DNA of 37,741 nt from JAGZHZ01 sp963929865 (GCA_963929865.1 CAWVKK010000083.1:1-37741), one strand, 5' to 3'; counted from the first letter of the stretch, positions 7,006 through 15,413 are shown. The notes: generated by a model not told the origin, from the letters alone. Program-made: numbers and translations.

Positions 7006-8331
7006 TTACTCTTTCTCCTTCCGTTCGCGGATAATGAATCTCAGGGAAGTCCCCCGAAATCCAAATGTATCCCTTATCTTGTTTTCCAGATATCTTGTGT
7101 AGGAAAAGTGCATCAGTTCTTTGTCGTTGACAAAAATCACAAACGTCGGAGGCTTTACCGCTACCTGCGTGATATAGTAAAGTTTCAGCCTTTTTCCTTT
7201 GTCGGACGGCGGCTGCTGCAAAGCGACCGCCTCCGCCATAATCTCGTTGAGTACGCCCGTCGCAATCCGCATCGACTGGTTTTGAATGATCATATCAATC
7301 ATCTCAAAAATTTTCGGCAGTCTTTGTCCTGTCTGCGCCGATACAAAAACAATTTCCGCGTATGTCAAGAAGGAGAGCGTCTCACGGATTTTATTTGTGT
7401 ACTCATAAATCGTCTTGTCATTTTTCTCAATAGCGTCCCATTTATTGACGACAATCAGAATTCCTTTTCCTCTGTCGTGCGCAATGCCGGCTATCTTTGC
7501 ATCCTGCTCCGTAATGCCCTCCGCCGCGTCGATCACAACTAAAACCATATCCGCGCGCTCCACCGCCGTCACGGTCCGGATAATGCTGTATCGCTCCAGC
7601 TCTTCCTTCACTTTGTTTTTTCGCCGCAGTCCTGCCGTGTCGATAAAGACATACTCTCTTCCTTCCCATTTTACCTCTGTGTCAATCGCGTCGCGCGTTG
7701 TCCCTGCAATGTTTGACACAATAACGCGGTTTTCTCCGGTCAGTTTATTAATAATAGAAGATTTGCCCACATTCGGTTTTCCCACAATGGCGATTCTGGG
7801 GCGTTCATCCTCCTCTTCCTCCTCTTCCTGCCGTGGAAAATGGCGGACCATTTCGTCGAGCATATCCCCGATCCCAAGGCGTGACGCCGCTGAGATGGCA
7901 ATCGGGTCCCCGATTCCGAGGTTATAAAACTCATAGACGTCCGGCATCATTTTTTCAAAGCTGTCGACCTTATTGACGACAAGCACCACAGGCTTCTTCG
8001 AGCGGCGCAGGATATCGGCGACTTTTGAGTCCGCGTCCACCAGCCCCTGCTTGACGTCTGTGATAAACACGATCACGTCCGCGGTGTCGATCGCAATCTG
8101 CGCCTGTTCGCGCATCTGGGAGAGAATCACGTCTTTGCTGTCCGGCTCGATGCCTCCTGTATCGATCAGGGTAAAATTCTGGTTCAGCCACTCCACATCT
8201 GCGTAGATGCGGTCTCTGGTAACTCCGGGAGTGTCTTTTACGATTGATATATTCTGTCCTGCAAGAACATTAAAAAGAGTAGACTTTCCCACATTCGGTC
8301 TTCCTACAATGGCTACAATCGGTTTACTCAT
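7006..8331 (-). CDS. der: Ribosome biogenesis GTPase Der (EngA)
   Basis: The 441-residue protein carries two tandem GTPase domains and a C-terminal KH-like domain and acts in 50S subunit assembly. GTPase 1 has GRPNVGKST (about 10-18), DTPGVT, DTGG and NKVD. An acidic linker (EEEEEEDE, about 170-177) joins it to GTPase 2 with GKPNVGKSS (about 184-192), AGTTRD, DTAGLRRK and NKWD. The KH-like domain starts near residue 355 and ends in the typical FGFRGTSLRFIIRER. The start overlaps the end of the DUF512 gene by 8 bases. Confidence 0.97.
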   Translation of the reverse strand: MSKPIVAIVGRPNVGKSTLFNVLAGQNISIVKDTPGVTRDRIYADVEWLNQNFTLIDTGGIEPDSKDVILSQMREQAQIAIDTADVIVFITDVKQGLVDADSKVADILRRSKKPVVLVVNKVDSFEKMMPDVYEFYNLGIGDPIAISAASRLGIGDMLDEMVRHFPRQEEEEEEDERPRIAIVGKPNVGKSSIINKLTGENRVIVSNIAGTTRDAIDTEVKWEGREYVFIDTAGLRRKNKVKEELERYSIIRTVTAVERADMVLVVIDAAEGITEQDAKIAGIAHDRGKGILIVVNKWDAIEKNDKTIYEYTNKIRETLSFLTYAEIVFVSAQTGQRLPKIFEMIDMIIQNQSMRIATGVLNEIMAEAVALQQPPSDKGKRLKLYYITQVAVKPPTFVIFVNDKELMHFSYTRYLENKIRDTFGFRGTSLRFIIRERKEKE

Positions 8332-9685
8332 AATGCTTCTCCTTTCTGCTGTTTTGCAAAATGGAATTTTTTTCTTCCAGCAATACTGCTTTTACAAAAT
8401 CCCAGCCGCTTGATTGTACAATATTTATGCTTGTTTGTAAAGCCTTTTCCAGGTCCTCAGCCGTGACGTCGTCCAAAAAAACGGTCTCGCCGTTTTTAAA
8501 CATATTGCTAGAAAGAAGCAGCCTCTCTCCAAGCCGTTTTCCTTTAAGCTGCTCTTTTAAGTCTCCTCCCGTCAAAAGCCCTGCCACTGTGATCTGTTCT
8601 CCGAAGAATCTATTTTCAATAGGGTAGATCAGCGTCTCTACATTTGGATATTTTTCCTTGATCCGTGCGCAGATGCTCTCCAGATACGGCGCCGCCAGCT
8701 TTCCGGTCGCAATCGAGACGGTATGCGCTCTGTTGTCCCCTTCTTTTTCTGAGAGGGCGCGCCGCGCCTCCTCCAGCAGACATCTGACCATCCCTACTCC
8801 GTTTTCCAGCTGTACGTAACCGTCGTACCGCTCTTCTTCCGGCAGTTCCTCTCCGGCCAGAAGATACCACTCATCCGCCGCATGAATGAAATGCGTTCCG
8901 TGTTTCTCATACATCTGTTTCTGCCAGCGGTGAATCTGTTCCAGCACATTTTTTGCGTCCTGCTTTGTAAACGGCTCAAGCGGATACAGTCCCTCCCGGT
9001 AGCGGCTTAACCCTACCGGAACGACGGAGACGCTTTTTAGATGCGGGAGATACCTGGTGAGGTCTCTGACGGTGCGTTCCAGCTCTTCTTTGTCGTTGAT
9101 ATTTCTGCACAGGACAATCTGACCGTTCATCTCGATCTCTGCTTCATACAGCCTGTCCGCCCTTTTCAGCGCTTCCCCCGCAAAGCGGTTGTTCAGCATT
9201 TTGCAGCGCAGCTGCGGATTCGTCGTGTGGAAGGAAATGTTGATCGGTTCCATGCGATAGCGGATGATCTTTTCGATATCGTGGTCGCTCATATTCGTCA
9301 TCGTCACATAGTTGCCCTGCAGATAAGACAGTCTCGAATCGTCGTCTTTAAAGTAAAGCGTCTTTCGCATCCCCTTCGGGAGCTGATCGATAAAGCAGAA
9401 CATACATTTATTTCTGCAGGAACGGTAATCGTCCATCAGACCGTTTTCAAATTCCAATCCCAGATCTTCATCCTCTTCCTTCTCGATCTCAAGCTCCCAT
9501 TCTTCCCCATTGCGTTTTTGAATCAGCACGGTGAGCTGCTCGCTCTCCACCAGATAGCGGTAGTCAAAGATATCCTCCACCTTCTTCCCGTCGATCTCCA
9601 AAAGAATGTCTCCTGCCTCAATCTCCAGTTCCTCCGCGATGCTTCCCGGCGCCACGCGGCTGATTTTATGCTCCTGTTTCTTCAT
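8324..9685 (-). CDS. DUF512 protein with PDZ-like domain and radical-SAM-like CxxxCxxC cluster motif
   Basis: The chosen start is the ATG at 9683-9685, preceded by GGGAGGAAGGC, which gives 453 residues. The open frame extends 22 codons further, but those run into the promoter. Residues about 7-70 form a PDZ-like domain (ISRVAPGSIAEELEIEAGD). Cys90, Cys94 and Cys97 (CRNKCMFC) form the [4Fe-4S] cluster motif of a radical SAM-type barrel, and the remainder is the DUF512 domain. The biochemical function is unknown. The gene is first in an operon with der, overlapping it by 8 bases, and this pairing is common in Clostridia. That hints at a link to ribosome maturation or envelope homeostasis, but this is inference only. 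No signal peptide is visible. Confidence 0.85.
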   Translation of the reverse strand: MKKQEHKISRVAPGSIAEELEIEAGDILLEIDGKKVEDIFDYRYLVESEQLTVLIQKRNGEEWELEIEKEEDEDLGLEFENGLMDDYRSCRNKCMFCFIDQLPKGMRKTLYFKDDDSRLSYLQGNYVTMTNMSDHDIEKIIRYRMEPINISFHTTNPQLRCKMLNNRFAGEALKRADRLYEAEIEMNGQIVLCRNINDKEELERTVRDLTRYLPHLKSVSVVPVGLSRYREGLYPLEPFTKQDAKNVLEQIHRWQKQMYEKHGTHFIHAADEWYLLAGEELPEEERYDGYVQLENGVGMVRCLLEEARRALSEKEGDNRAHTVSIATGKLAAPYLESICARIKEKYPNVETLIYPIENRFFGEQITVAGLLTGGDLKEQLKGKRLGERLLLSSNMFKNGETVFLDDVTAEDLEKALQTSINIVQSSGWDFVKAVLLEEKNSILQNSRKEKHYE

Positions 9686-9722
9686 GCCTTCCTCCCATGA
9701 ACTACTTGCTTTTTTCTTATTT

Positions 9723-9751
9723 ATGATACCTGATGGATTTCTAAATTGCAA
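9723..9751 (-). promoter_or_regulatory. Promoter of the DUF512-der-plsY-gpsA operon
   Basis: TTGCAA (9746-9751), a 17-base spacer and TATCAT (9723-9728) are read on the minus strand. The leader before the ATG at 9685 is about 30 bases long. Confidence 0.65.
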
Positions 9752-9785
9752 CTACAGATTTCTTCTTCTTTTTTCGACAAATTTC

Positions 9786-9814
9786 TTGACTGTGCGATTT
9801 TCCAATGATATAAC
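9786..9814 (+). promoter_or_regulatory. Promoter of prs
   Basis: TTGACT (9786-9791), a 17-base spacer and TATAAC (9809-9814) lie about 50 bases before the prs ATG. It is divergent from the DUF512 promoter, whose -35 lies 34 bases away. Confidence 0.75.
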
Positions 9815-9863
9815 TAGATTGAGTTTATAAAATTTTTAAATACATAATTTCAGGAGGGCTGAT

Positions 9864-11033
9864 ATGCCGAATTTTGAACCTTTAGAATCCTCAATCCCTG
9901 TAGGTCCTTTAAAAATTGCCGCGCTGGAAGGATGCCGCGATTTTGCGAACATTGTCAATCATCACATCGTCAATTACCGCAGAACCAACCCTTCCCATGA
10001 CTATTCCAGCGCAGCGTTTCAAGGTTATATGGCTGATTCCTATCTGGTGCCATGCAGATGCCCGCGTTTCGGAAGCGGAGAGGGAAAGGGTGAAATCGGA
10101 GATTCCATCCGCGGAACCGATCTCTTCATCCTTGTCGACGTATGCAACTATTCTCTGACGTATACCGTGTGCGGATACACCAATCACATGTCGCCCGACA
10201 ACCATTTTCAGGATTTAAAGCGGATTATCTCCGCCGCTACCGGAAAAGCAAGACGCATCAATGTCGTGATGCCGTTTCTCTATGAAGGGCGTCAGCACAA
10301 GCGCACCGACAGAGAATCGCTGGACTGCGCGCTCGGACTTCAGGAGCTGATCCGTATGGGCGTCTCCAACATCATTACTTTCGACGCTCATGACCCGCGT
10401 GTTCAGAACGCCATTCCTCTGCACGGATTTGATTCGTTTATGCCAACCTACCAGTTTTTGAAGGCGCTGGTGGAGTCTGTCCCGAACCTCTCTCTCGACA
10501 ACGATCATCTGATGATCATCAGTCCTGATGAGGGCGCGATGGGAAGAGCCGTCTATTTTTCCAATATTCTCGGCGTCGATATGGGAATGTTTTATAAACG
10601 CCGCGATTATTCCAAAATTATCAACGGCAAAAATCCGATTGTTGCGCATGAGTTTTTGGGCGATTCTGTGGAGGGAAAGGACGTCATCATCATCGACGAT
10701 ATGATCTCATCCGGAGAAAGTATGCTGGACGTGGCAAAACAGCTGAAAGACCGCAAGGCAAAGCGTGTCTTTGTCTGCACGACATTCGGTCTTTTCACCG
10801 ACGGGCTGGAAAAATTTGACGAGTTTTACAGCAAGGGATATATCACAAAGGTTGTGACCACAAACTTAAATTATCGCCCGAAAGAGCTTTTAGAGCGACC
10901 GTACTATGAAGAAGCCGATATGACAAAATTCTTGGCAAGCATCATCGATTCTTTAAATCATGACGTCTCCATCAGCCGGGTACAGTCCCCGACCGACAAA
11001 ATTCATGCCCTTTTAGATAAAATCGCAAAATAA
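9864..11033 (+). CDS. prs: Ribose-phosphate pyrophosphokinase, long divergent form
   Basis: This enzyme makes PRPP from ribose-5-phosphate and ATP for nucleotide, His, Trp and NAD synthesis. The protein has 389 residues against about 315 for the usual class I enzyme. The extra length includes a stretch near residues 37-85 and a longer C-terminus. Recognisable sites are the ATP-loop region MPFLYEGRQHKRTDRES (about 135-151), the divergent metal/ribose loop FDAHDPRVQNAIP (about 173-185), SPDEGAMGRA (about 220-229), KRRDY, and the PRPP loop VIIIDDMISSGESM (about 274-287). The canonical Thr-Gly-Gly-Thr of this loop is replaced by Ser-Ser-Gly-Glu-Ser. It stands alone on the plus strand with its own promoter and terminator. 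The start follows AGGAGGG. Confidence 0.88.
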   Translation: MPNFEPLESSIPVGPLKIAALEGCRDFANIVNHHIVNYRRTNPSHDYSSAAFQGYMADSYLVPCRCPRFGSGEGKGEIGDSIRGTDLFILVDVCNYSLTYTVCGYTNHMSPDNHFQDLKRIISAATGKARRINVVMPFLYEGRQHKRTDRESLDCALGLQELIRMGVSNIITFDAHDPRVQNAIPLHGFDSFMPTYQFLKALVESVPNLSLDNDHLMIISPDEGAMGRAVYFSNILGVDMGMFYKRRDYSKIINGKNPIVAHEFLGDSVEGKDVIIIDDMISSGESMLDVAKQLKDRKAKRVFVCTTFGLFTDGLEKFDEFYSKGYITKVVTTNLNYRPKELLERPYYEEADMTKFLASIIDSLNHDVSISRVQSPTDKIHALLDKIAK

Positions 11034-11044
11034 GCCGCTCAGGC

Positions 11045-11090
11045 AAAAAACGTGTTCCGGACCTTTTCCCATGTCCGGAACACGTTTTTT
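11045..11090. terminator. Perfect bidirectional terminator between prs and pgeF
   Basis: The 18-base arms AAAAAACGTGTTCCGGAC (11045-11062) and GTCCGGAACACGTTTTTT (11073-11090) are exact complements around a 10-base loop. T-rich tails lie on both strands, so it can end the rightward prs transcript and the leftward pgeF transcript. Confidence 0.95.
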
Positions 11091-11115
11091 GTCTGTTTTT
11101 TCTTCTATTTTCGCG

Positions 11116-11976
11116 CTATTTTGTCATCCCGAGAAACGCTCCGAGATTTCCTCTTTTGCCCTTTGAGGCTCTGTGGGAGTAGAGCAGTTCCGGATTGCAG
11201 CAGGTACACACGTCTGTGACAAAAATATGTTCCGGCAAAATTCCCGCCTCCGCAAGAACGGCTTCATTCGCCCTCCACAGATCCAGCTGATATTTTCCGT
11301 TTTCTTTTTTGTCATACAGCCGGCTTTGCACGCTCCCGTCAAAATTTTTTTCAAACTGTTCGATTACATCTGCGCTGACTTCATAGCAGTCCCGGCAGAT
11401 CGAAGGTCCGATTCCCGCAAGGATGTCGGCAGGATTGCTCTGATACAGCTGCTCCATTTTTCTGACGGTCACAAGCCCCATCTTGTTTGCCGTTCCTCTC
11501 CAGCCCGAATGGCTTAGTCCGACCGCGCGCCTGACCGGATCGACAAAAAACAACGGCACGCAGTCTGCATAGAAGGTCGCAAGCACGACGCCCGGTTCAT
11601 TCGTCACCAGACCGTCGACGTTCTCATAATCTCTCTGTCTTAAAATCCCTTTTCCCATGTCCTCTTTTGTGACCTCTCTGACGTTTGTCGTATGAGTCTG
11701 ATCTGAAAGCACAAGCTGGTCGATGGAAAATCCAATCGCATCGCCCATTCTTCTAAAATTCTCCAGAACATTTTGTGTGTTTCTTTCTCTTGAAAAGCTC
11801 AGATTCATGCTGGAAAGCTCTCCCTGGCTGACGCCGCCTAGACGGGTCGAAAATCCGTGTATGACGCCGGGTATGTGCTCAAATTCCGGAAATACCAGAT
11901 ACGGCACGCTGTTTTTCTCTCTGAGCGCCATCCCTCCTCTGCTTTCCTTGCGTATCCATTTGATCTCTCTGTCCAT
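11116..11976 (-). CDS. pgeF: Peptidoglycan editing factor PgeF / YfiH-family purine nucleoside phosphorylase
   Basis: The chosen start is the ATG at 11974-11976 after AAGGAGA; an upstream extension would overlap yraN. This gives 286 residues of the laccase-domain (DUF152/YfiH) family, whose members act as purine nucleoside phosphorylase/adenosine deaminase and affect peptidoglycan fidelity in E. coli. Family motifs include HGFSTRLGGVSQG (about 39-51), DQTHTTNV (about 88-95), VDGLVTN, ATFYADCVPLFF (about 131-142), GLSHSGWRGTA with the Zn-binding His (about 152-162), GPSICRDCYEVS (about 188-199) and DVCTCCNPELLYSHR (about 252-266). It is last in the operon lepB2-rbgA-lepB-rnhB-yraN-pgeF. Confidence 0.9.
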   Translation of the reverse strand: MDREIKWIRKESRGGMALREKNSVPYLVFPEFEHIPGVIHGFSTRLGGVSQGELSSMNLSFSRERNTQNVLENFRRMGDAIGFSIDQLVLSDQTHTTNVREVTKEDMGKGILRQRDYENVDGLVTNEPGVVLATFYADCVPLFFVDPVRRAVGLSHSGWRGTANKMGLVTVRKMEQLYQSNPADILAGIGPSICRDCYEVSADVIEQFEKNFDGSVQSRLYDKKENGKYQLDLWRANEAVLAEAGILPEHIFVTDVCTCCNPELLYSHRASKGKRGNLGAFLGMTK

Positions 11977-12001
11977 ATTTTCTCCTTTTCTGCCCTCTTT
12001 C

Positions 12002-12394
12002 TTATCTTCCTGCGTCAAACTCAAACGCATTTCTCACCAGGGTGACGCTGTCTCCCAAAATTCCAACTACGTCGAATCTGCACGGCTGACTGTCTGAGAT
12101 ATTTTTCTCCATCAGATACATCCTCGCTGTCCTGCTGATCTGAATCTGCTTGCTCTTTCCCACAGCGCTTAAGGGGTCTCCTTTTTTTAAATCCGACCGG
12201 TATTTCACCTCCACAAAGACAAGGACGCCCTTCTCCATGGCAATCAGGTCAATCTCTCCGGTCCGGATCCGGTAATTGCGCCCGCAGATTTCGTATCCTT
12301 GCTCTTCTAAATAAGAAGCCGCTATGGACTCATAGCGGCTTCCAATTTCACGCCGATTCCGGCTTTTTTTCTGTCTGTTTTCCCCATGTTCCAT
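12002..12394 (-). CDS. UPF0102/YraN family nuclease-like protein
   Basis: The start chosen is the ATG at 12392-12394 with AGGA seven bases upstream, giving 130 residues. A GTG at 12443-12445 would add 17 highly charged residues but has poor ribosome-binding-site spacing. The core IGSRYESIAASYLEEQGYEI is followed by the restriction-endonuclease-like fold motif RTGEIDLIAMEKGVLVFVEVKYR, which is the E-D-ExK arrangement of the YraN family. Function is unsettled; these proteins are thought to act on branched or recombination DNA. It follows rnhB, as in most Firmicutes. Confidence 0.85.
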   Translation of the reverse strand: MEHGENRQKKSRNRREIGSRYESIAASYLEEQGYEICGRNYRIRTGEIDLIAMEKGVLVFVEVKYRSDLKKGDPLSAVGKSKQIQISRTARMYLMEKNISDSQPCRFDVVGILGDSVTLVRNAFEFDAGR

Positions 12395-12468
12395 CCGTAT
12401 GTCCTGCTTTTCCTCCTCTGTCTGTTTTTTCTGTTCCAGCCGCACATCCCTTCTGTGTCCCCATTCTG

Positions 12469-13227
12469 CTACTGAATATTTTTTAAGAAGGTGCGCCTGT
12501 GAATCGGCGAAGGACCGTATTTCCTGATCGCCTCCATATGAGAAGCGCTTCCGTAGCCCTTGTGAGCGGCAAAACCGTATTCCGGCATCAGACGGTCGTA
12601 TTCACGCATCAGGCGGTCTCTCGTCACCTTTGCCACAATACTTGCGGCGGCAATCGAGATGCTCTTCGCGTCGCCTTTTACAATCGGCACCTGCGGAATC
12701 GCCACATCCGGTATGACGACAGCGTCGTTGAGCAGCGTCTGCGGCGTCACTTTGAGCTGGTCAAGCGCAAGGCGCATCGCCTCATACGTCGCCTGCAGAA
12801 TATTGATCTCATCGATTCTCGACGGACCGACAATCCCGACGCCGACTGCCACCGCTTTTTCCATGATTACGTCAAAAAGCTCCTCTCTTTTTTTTTCTGA
12901 GAGCTTCTTGGAATCATTTATGTACAGGATATCGCAGTCTTTCGGCAGGATCACGGCGCCGGCTGCCACCGGACCGGCAAGCGGTCCTCTGCCCGCCTCG
13001 TCGATCCCGCAGATCCATCCGAGATGCCCGTACTGCCGTTCATATTTTTTCATCTCTTCAATCCGGATCCGCTCTTTTTGGAGCGCTTCTTGTTTTTTCC
13101 GGTATTGCCGAATTAAGCCGGCAACACCCGCTCTTGGGTCGTCCGCATAGACTGCGAACAACTCCAAAAGCTTTTCTGTGCCGGCTTCCTCAAATTCTTT
13201 TTTAATCTCTGAAATTCTCTTTTCCAT
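12469..13227 (-). CDS. rnhB: Ribonuclease HII
   Basis: The 252-residue enzyme cleaves the RNA strand of RNA-DNA hybrids and starts ribonucleotide excision. An N-terminal helical extension (about 1-72, as in Bacillus RnhB) precedes the catalytic domain. That domain has CGIDEAGRGPLAGPV (Asp and Glu of the DEDD site, about 74-88), INDSKKLSEKKR (about 103-114) and ILQATYEAMRLAL. The third and fourth carboxylates are near LLNDAV and KGDAKSISIAAASIVAKVTRDRLM (about 180-203). The C-terminal GSASHMEAIRKYGPSPIHRRTF is typical. It is encoded 12 bases after lepB. Confidence 0.96.
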   Translation of the reverse strand: MEKRISEIKKEFEEAGTEKLLELFAVYADDPRAGVAGLIRQYRKKQEALQKERIRIEEMKKYERQYGHLGWICGIDEAGRGPLAGPVAAGAVILPKDCDILYINDSKKLSEKKREELFDVIMEKAVAVGVGIVGPSRIDEINILQATYEAMRLALDQLKVTPQTLLNDAVVIPDVAIPQVPIVKGDAKSISIAAASIVAKVTRDRLMREYDRLMPEYGFAAHKGYGSASHMEAIRKYGPSPIHRRTFLKNIQ

Positions 13228-13239
13228 TTGATTCTCCTG

Positions 13240-13851
13240 TCATTGATGCTTCAGTACGCCAAAAGAATCCAACGGCCAAATTCTCACCCACGCTCTTCCG
13301 ATGATATCGGAGCGCTTAATATTTCCAACCTTCTCCACCCGGCTGTCGCTGCTGTTGTTGCGGTTATCGCCGAGCACGAAATATTCATCGTCTCCGAGCA
13401 CAATCGGTTCGGCTGCTCTTCCCGGGTTTTCTATCACTTCTTTTCCGTAGTTTTCCTCGAGTATTTCCCCATCGATATAGATATCTCCGTCTACAATCTG
13501 AACCGTCTCGCCTGGAAGTCCGATAATGCGTTTGATATAGTACGTGTGATCTTCATATTTGTATGGAAAAACAATAATGTCAAACCGTTCCGGGTCGCGG
13601 AAGCGGTAAGAAATCTTGTCTACGATCAAGTTGTCTCCGTCGTGCAGCGTAGGCTCCATAGAGCGCCCGCTCACCTGCGTTCTCTGTCCTACAAATTCAA
13701 TAATCAGGAAAACGGCCAGCAGCATCACTAAAATCCACACGATCGTGCTGACCACGTTTTTCAGTCTGCTGGGTGTTTCCTCCCCGTTTTCCTTAATTTG
13801 GTTTACTGGTTCTCCATTGCTCATATTTTCACCACTTTCTTCTGTCATCAT
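13240..13851 (-). CDS. lepB: Signal peptidase I, catalytically intact paralogue
   Basis: This membrane-anchored serine protease removes signal peptides from exported proteins. The start is uncertain: a TTG at 13866 overlaps the end of rbgA; ATGs lie at 13851 and 13848, and another, with GGTG upstream, at 13824. I use 13851. Counting from the TTG-started frame, a cytoplasmic acidic tail of about 35 residues leads to one membrane segment (about 38-60). Then come box B SGRSMEPTL with the nucleophile Ser69, box D YYIKRIIGLPGE with the general base Lys112, and box E GDNRNNSSDSR. Both catalytic residues are present, in contrast to the paralogue at 14787-15356, which lies upstream in the same operon beyond rbgA. 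Confidence 0.93.
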   Translation of the reverse strand: MMTEESGENMSNGEPVNQIKENGEETPSRLKNVVSTIVWILVMLLAVFLIIEFVGQRTQVSGRSMEPTLHDGDNLIVDKISYRFRDPERFDIIVFPYKYEDHTYYIKRIIGLPGETVQIVDGDIYIDGEILEENYGKEVIENPGRAAEPIVLGDDEYFVLGDNRNNSSDSRVEKVGNIKRSDIIGRAWVRIWPLDSFGVLKHQ

Positions 13852-13858
13852 TTCTATA

Positions 13859-14710
13859 TTACTCAATTATGTCTGGAAATTCAAGTGTAATTTTTCCGAT
13901 TCTTCCATTTCTGAAATCGTCGATCAAAAGACCGGCTGCCTTTGTCAGGTCGAGTTCGTCTCCTTTTAAGCGGCATCCGCGGTTTTTTGCGATTTCTTCA
14001 AGGACGCAGACGGGTTGTCTGTTTTCTTCGCACTGATACCTCTCTTTTAAAGCGCCTTCATAATTCCTCCTCAAAAAGTCTATCAGTCCCAGCGCAAGTT
14101 CATCCGCGTTTAAAAGCTCATCTTTGATCGATCCGATCATAGCCAGCTTCATCCCGACGCTTTGATCTTCAAATTTTGGCCATAATATACCCGGGGTATC
14201 CAAAAGTTCTACGTTTTTATTTAATCGGATCCATTGCTTTCCTTTCGTCACACCCGGCTTATTTCCCGTCTTGGCGCACGCTTTTCCTGCGAATGTGTTA
14301 ATAAACGTGGATTTTCCCACATTTGGGATTCCGACCACCATCGCGCGGACGGGACGGTTTACAATTCCGCGCTTCCGGTCTCTCTCAATTTTTTCCTTGC
14401 ACGCCTCCTGGATCATGGCATGAACGCTCTTGATGCCTGCGCCTGACCTGGAGTTTACCTTTACCACAAAAAGTCCTCTTTTCTGAAAGTACTCGGTCCA
14501 CGCCGCGTTCTCTCTCTCATCCGACAAATCTGCCTTGTTGAGCAGCAGCATTCTCGCCTTATTCTTCGCCAGCTCATCGATGTCAGGGTTGCGGCTGCTC
14601 ATCGGTATTCTCGCGTCGACCAGCTCGATCACCAGATCGATCAGCTTGACATCCTCCTGCATCATCCGTCTTGCCTTTGTCATATGACCAGGATACCATT
14701 GATAGTTCAT
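13859..14710 (-). CDS. rbgA: Ribosome biogenesis GTPase RbgA (YlqF)
   Basis: The 283-residue, circularly permuted GTPase is required for late 50S assembly in Bacillus. The start motif NYQWYPGHMTKARR (about 2-15) is diagnostic. The G motifs occur in permuted order: LNKADL (G4, about 57-62), then GIPNVGKST (G1, about 127-135), GVTKGKQW (G2) and LLDTPGILWP (G3, about 169-178). The C-terminal domain ends the protein. It sits between two signal peptidase genes, as in other clostridial rplS-lepB-rbgA-rnhB clusters, except that here lepB is duplicated on both sides. Its last codons overlap the potential TTG start of lepB. Confidence 0.96.
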   Translation of the reverse strand: MNYQWYPGHMTKARRMMQEDVKLIDLVIELVDARIPMSSRNPDIDELAKNKARMLLLNKADLSDERENAAWTEYFQKRGLFVVKVNSRSGAGIKSVHAMIQEACKEKIERDRKRGIVNRPVRAMVVGIPNVGKSTFINTFAGKACAKTGNKPGVTKGKQWIRLNKNVELLDTPGILWPKFEDQSVGMKLAMIGSIKDELLNADELALGLIDFLRRNYEGALKERYQCEENRQPVCVLEEIAKNRGCRLKGDELDLTKAAGLLIDDFRNGRIGKITLEFPDIIE

Positions 14711-14786
14711 TCGTTTACCTCTCTTTTTTCATTTCCTCTTGATGCGCCGCCTTTTTCTCTGTCAGGGAAACAGCTTTTGGAGCTGG

Positions 14787-15356
14787 CTACAGCAGTCCAA
14801 AGCGATTCTGCGGCGCAATTACAAACCATACCTTCCCCTCAATGTCTTCCAATCTGACGCTGCCGATGTCTGCCGATCTGCTGTCTTCACTGTTGTTCCG
14901 GTTATCTCCCAAAACAAAATACTCGGAATCCCCCAGCACGATCTCTTCTTTTGCAATCCCTGGGGAGGTCATAGCCGGAAAATTTTCTTCTTCAGTGTAC
15001 ACTCTTCCATTGATGTAGATAACCCCGTCCGCAATCTGAATCGTCTCCCCCGGAAGCCCGATCACTCTGCGGATCAGCGACTGCGCATTTTCATTTCCGT
15101 TCGGTTTAAAGCAGATGATATCTCCCCGTTTTGGTCCTCCGAAACGGTAGATCAGCGTATTGAGCAGCACGCGGTCTCCTCCTGACAGCGTCGGTTCCAT
15201 CGCCTGCCCCACATTTGTTCTGGATTGTCCCCCAAAAAATACTACTATATAAGCGATTAAAACAACAACTATGATTTGAAAAATCCAGCGGAGGACAGAT
15301 TTGATCTGTTCCAAAGGCCCCTTTGGCTGTTTTTTCTTTTTTTTACGCACTCCCAT
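14787..15356 (-). CDS. Signal peptidase I homologue lacking catalytic Ser and Lys (predicted pseudoenzyme)
   Basis: The 189-residue protein has the full S26 layout: a basic N-terminus (RKKKKK), one membrane segment (about 24-42), then boxes B to E. In box B the expected Ser-Met-x-Pro is GQAMEPTL, with Ala52 (codon GCG at 15201-15203) at the nucleophile. In box D the expected catalytic Lys is Arg96 (CGC at 15069-15071) in LIRRVIGLPGE. Box E GDNRNNSEDSR and the surrounding fold motifs are intact and the frame is open, so this is not a decaying gene. It probably cannot cleave signal peptides. Precedents are SpsA beside SpsB in Staphylococcus aureus and SipA/LepA in streptococcal pilus loci. It may assist LepB, bind substrates or do something unrelated. 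The start follows AGGAGA, before ATG at 15354-15356. Confidence 0.85.
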   Translation of the reverse strand: MGVRKKKKKQPKGPLEQIKSVLRWIFQIIVVVLIAYIVVFFGGQSRTNVGQAMEPTLSGGDRVLLNTLIYRFGGPKRGDIICFKPNGNENAQSLIRRVIGLPGETIQIADGVIYINGRVYTEEENFPAMTSPGIAKEEIVLGDSEYFVLGDNRNNSEDSRSADIGSVRLEDIEGKVWFVIAPQNRFGLL

Positions 15357-15413
15357 TCTTACTTTCTCCTATGCTGCTTTTTCCCACTCTTTTTCGTTTT
15401 GTTTCCCCATTTG

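Noticed and set aside
9041..9700. A 219-codon rightward open frame
   Set aside because: It is antisense to the DUF512 gene, with no start signal and no known motif.
14787..15356. Pseudogene call for the second signal peptidase homologue
   Set aside because: The frame is intact, the other conserved boxes are kept and a good ribosome binding site is present, so a maintained non-catalytic protein is more likely than decay.
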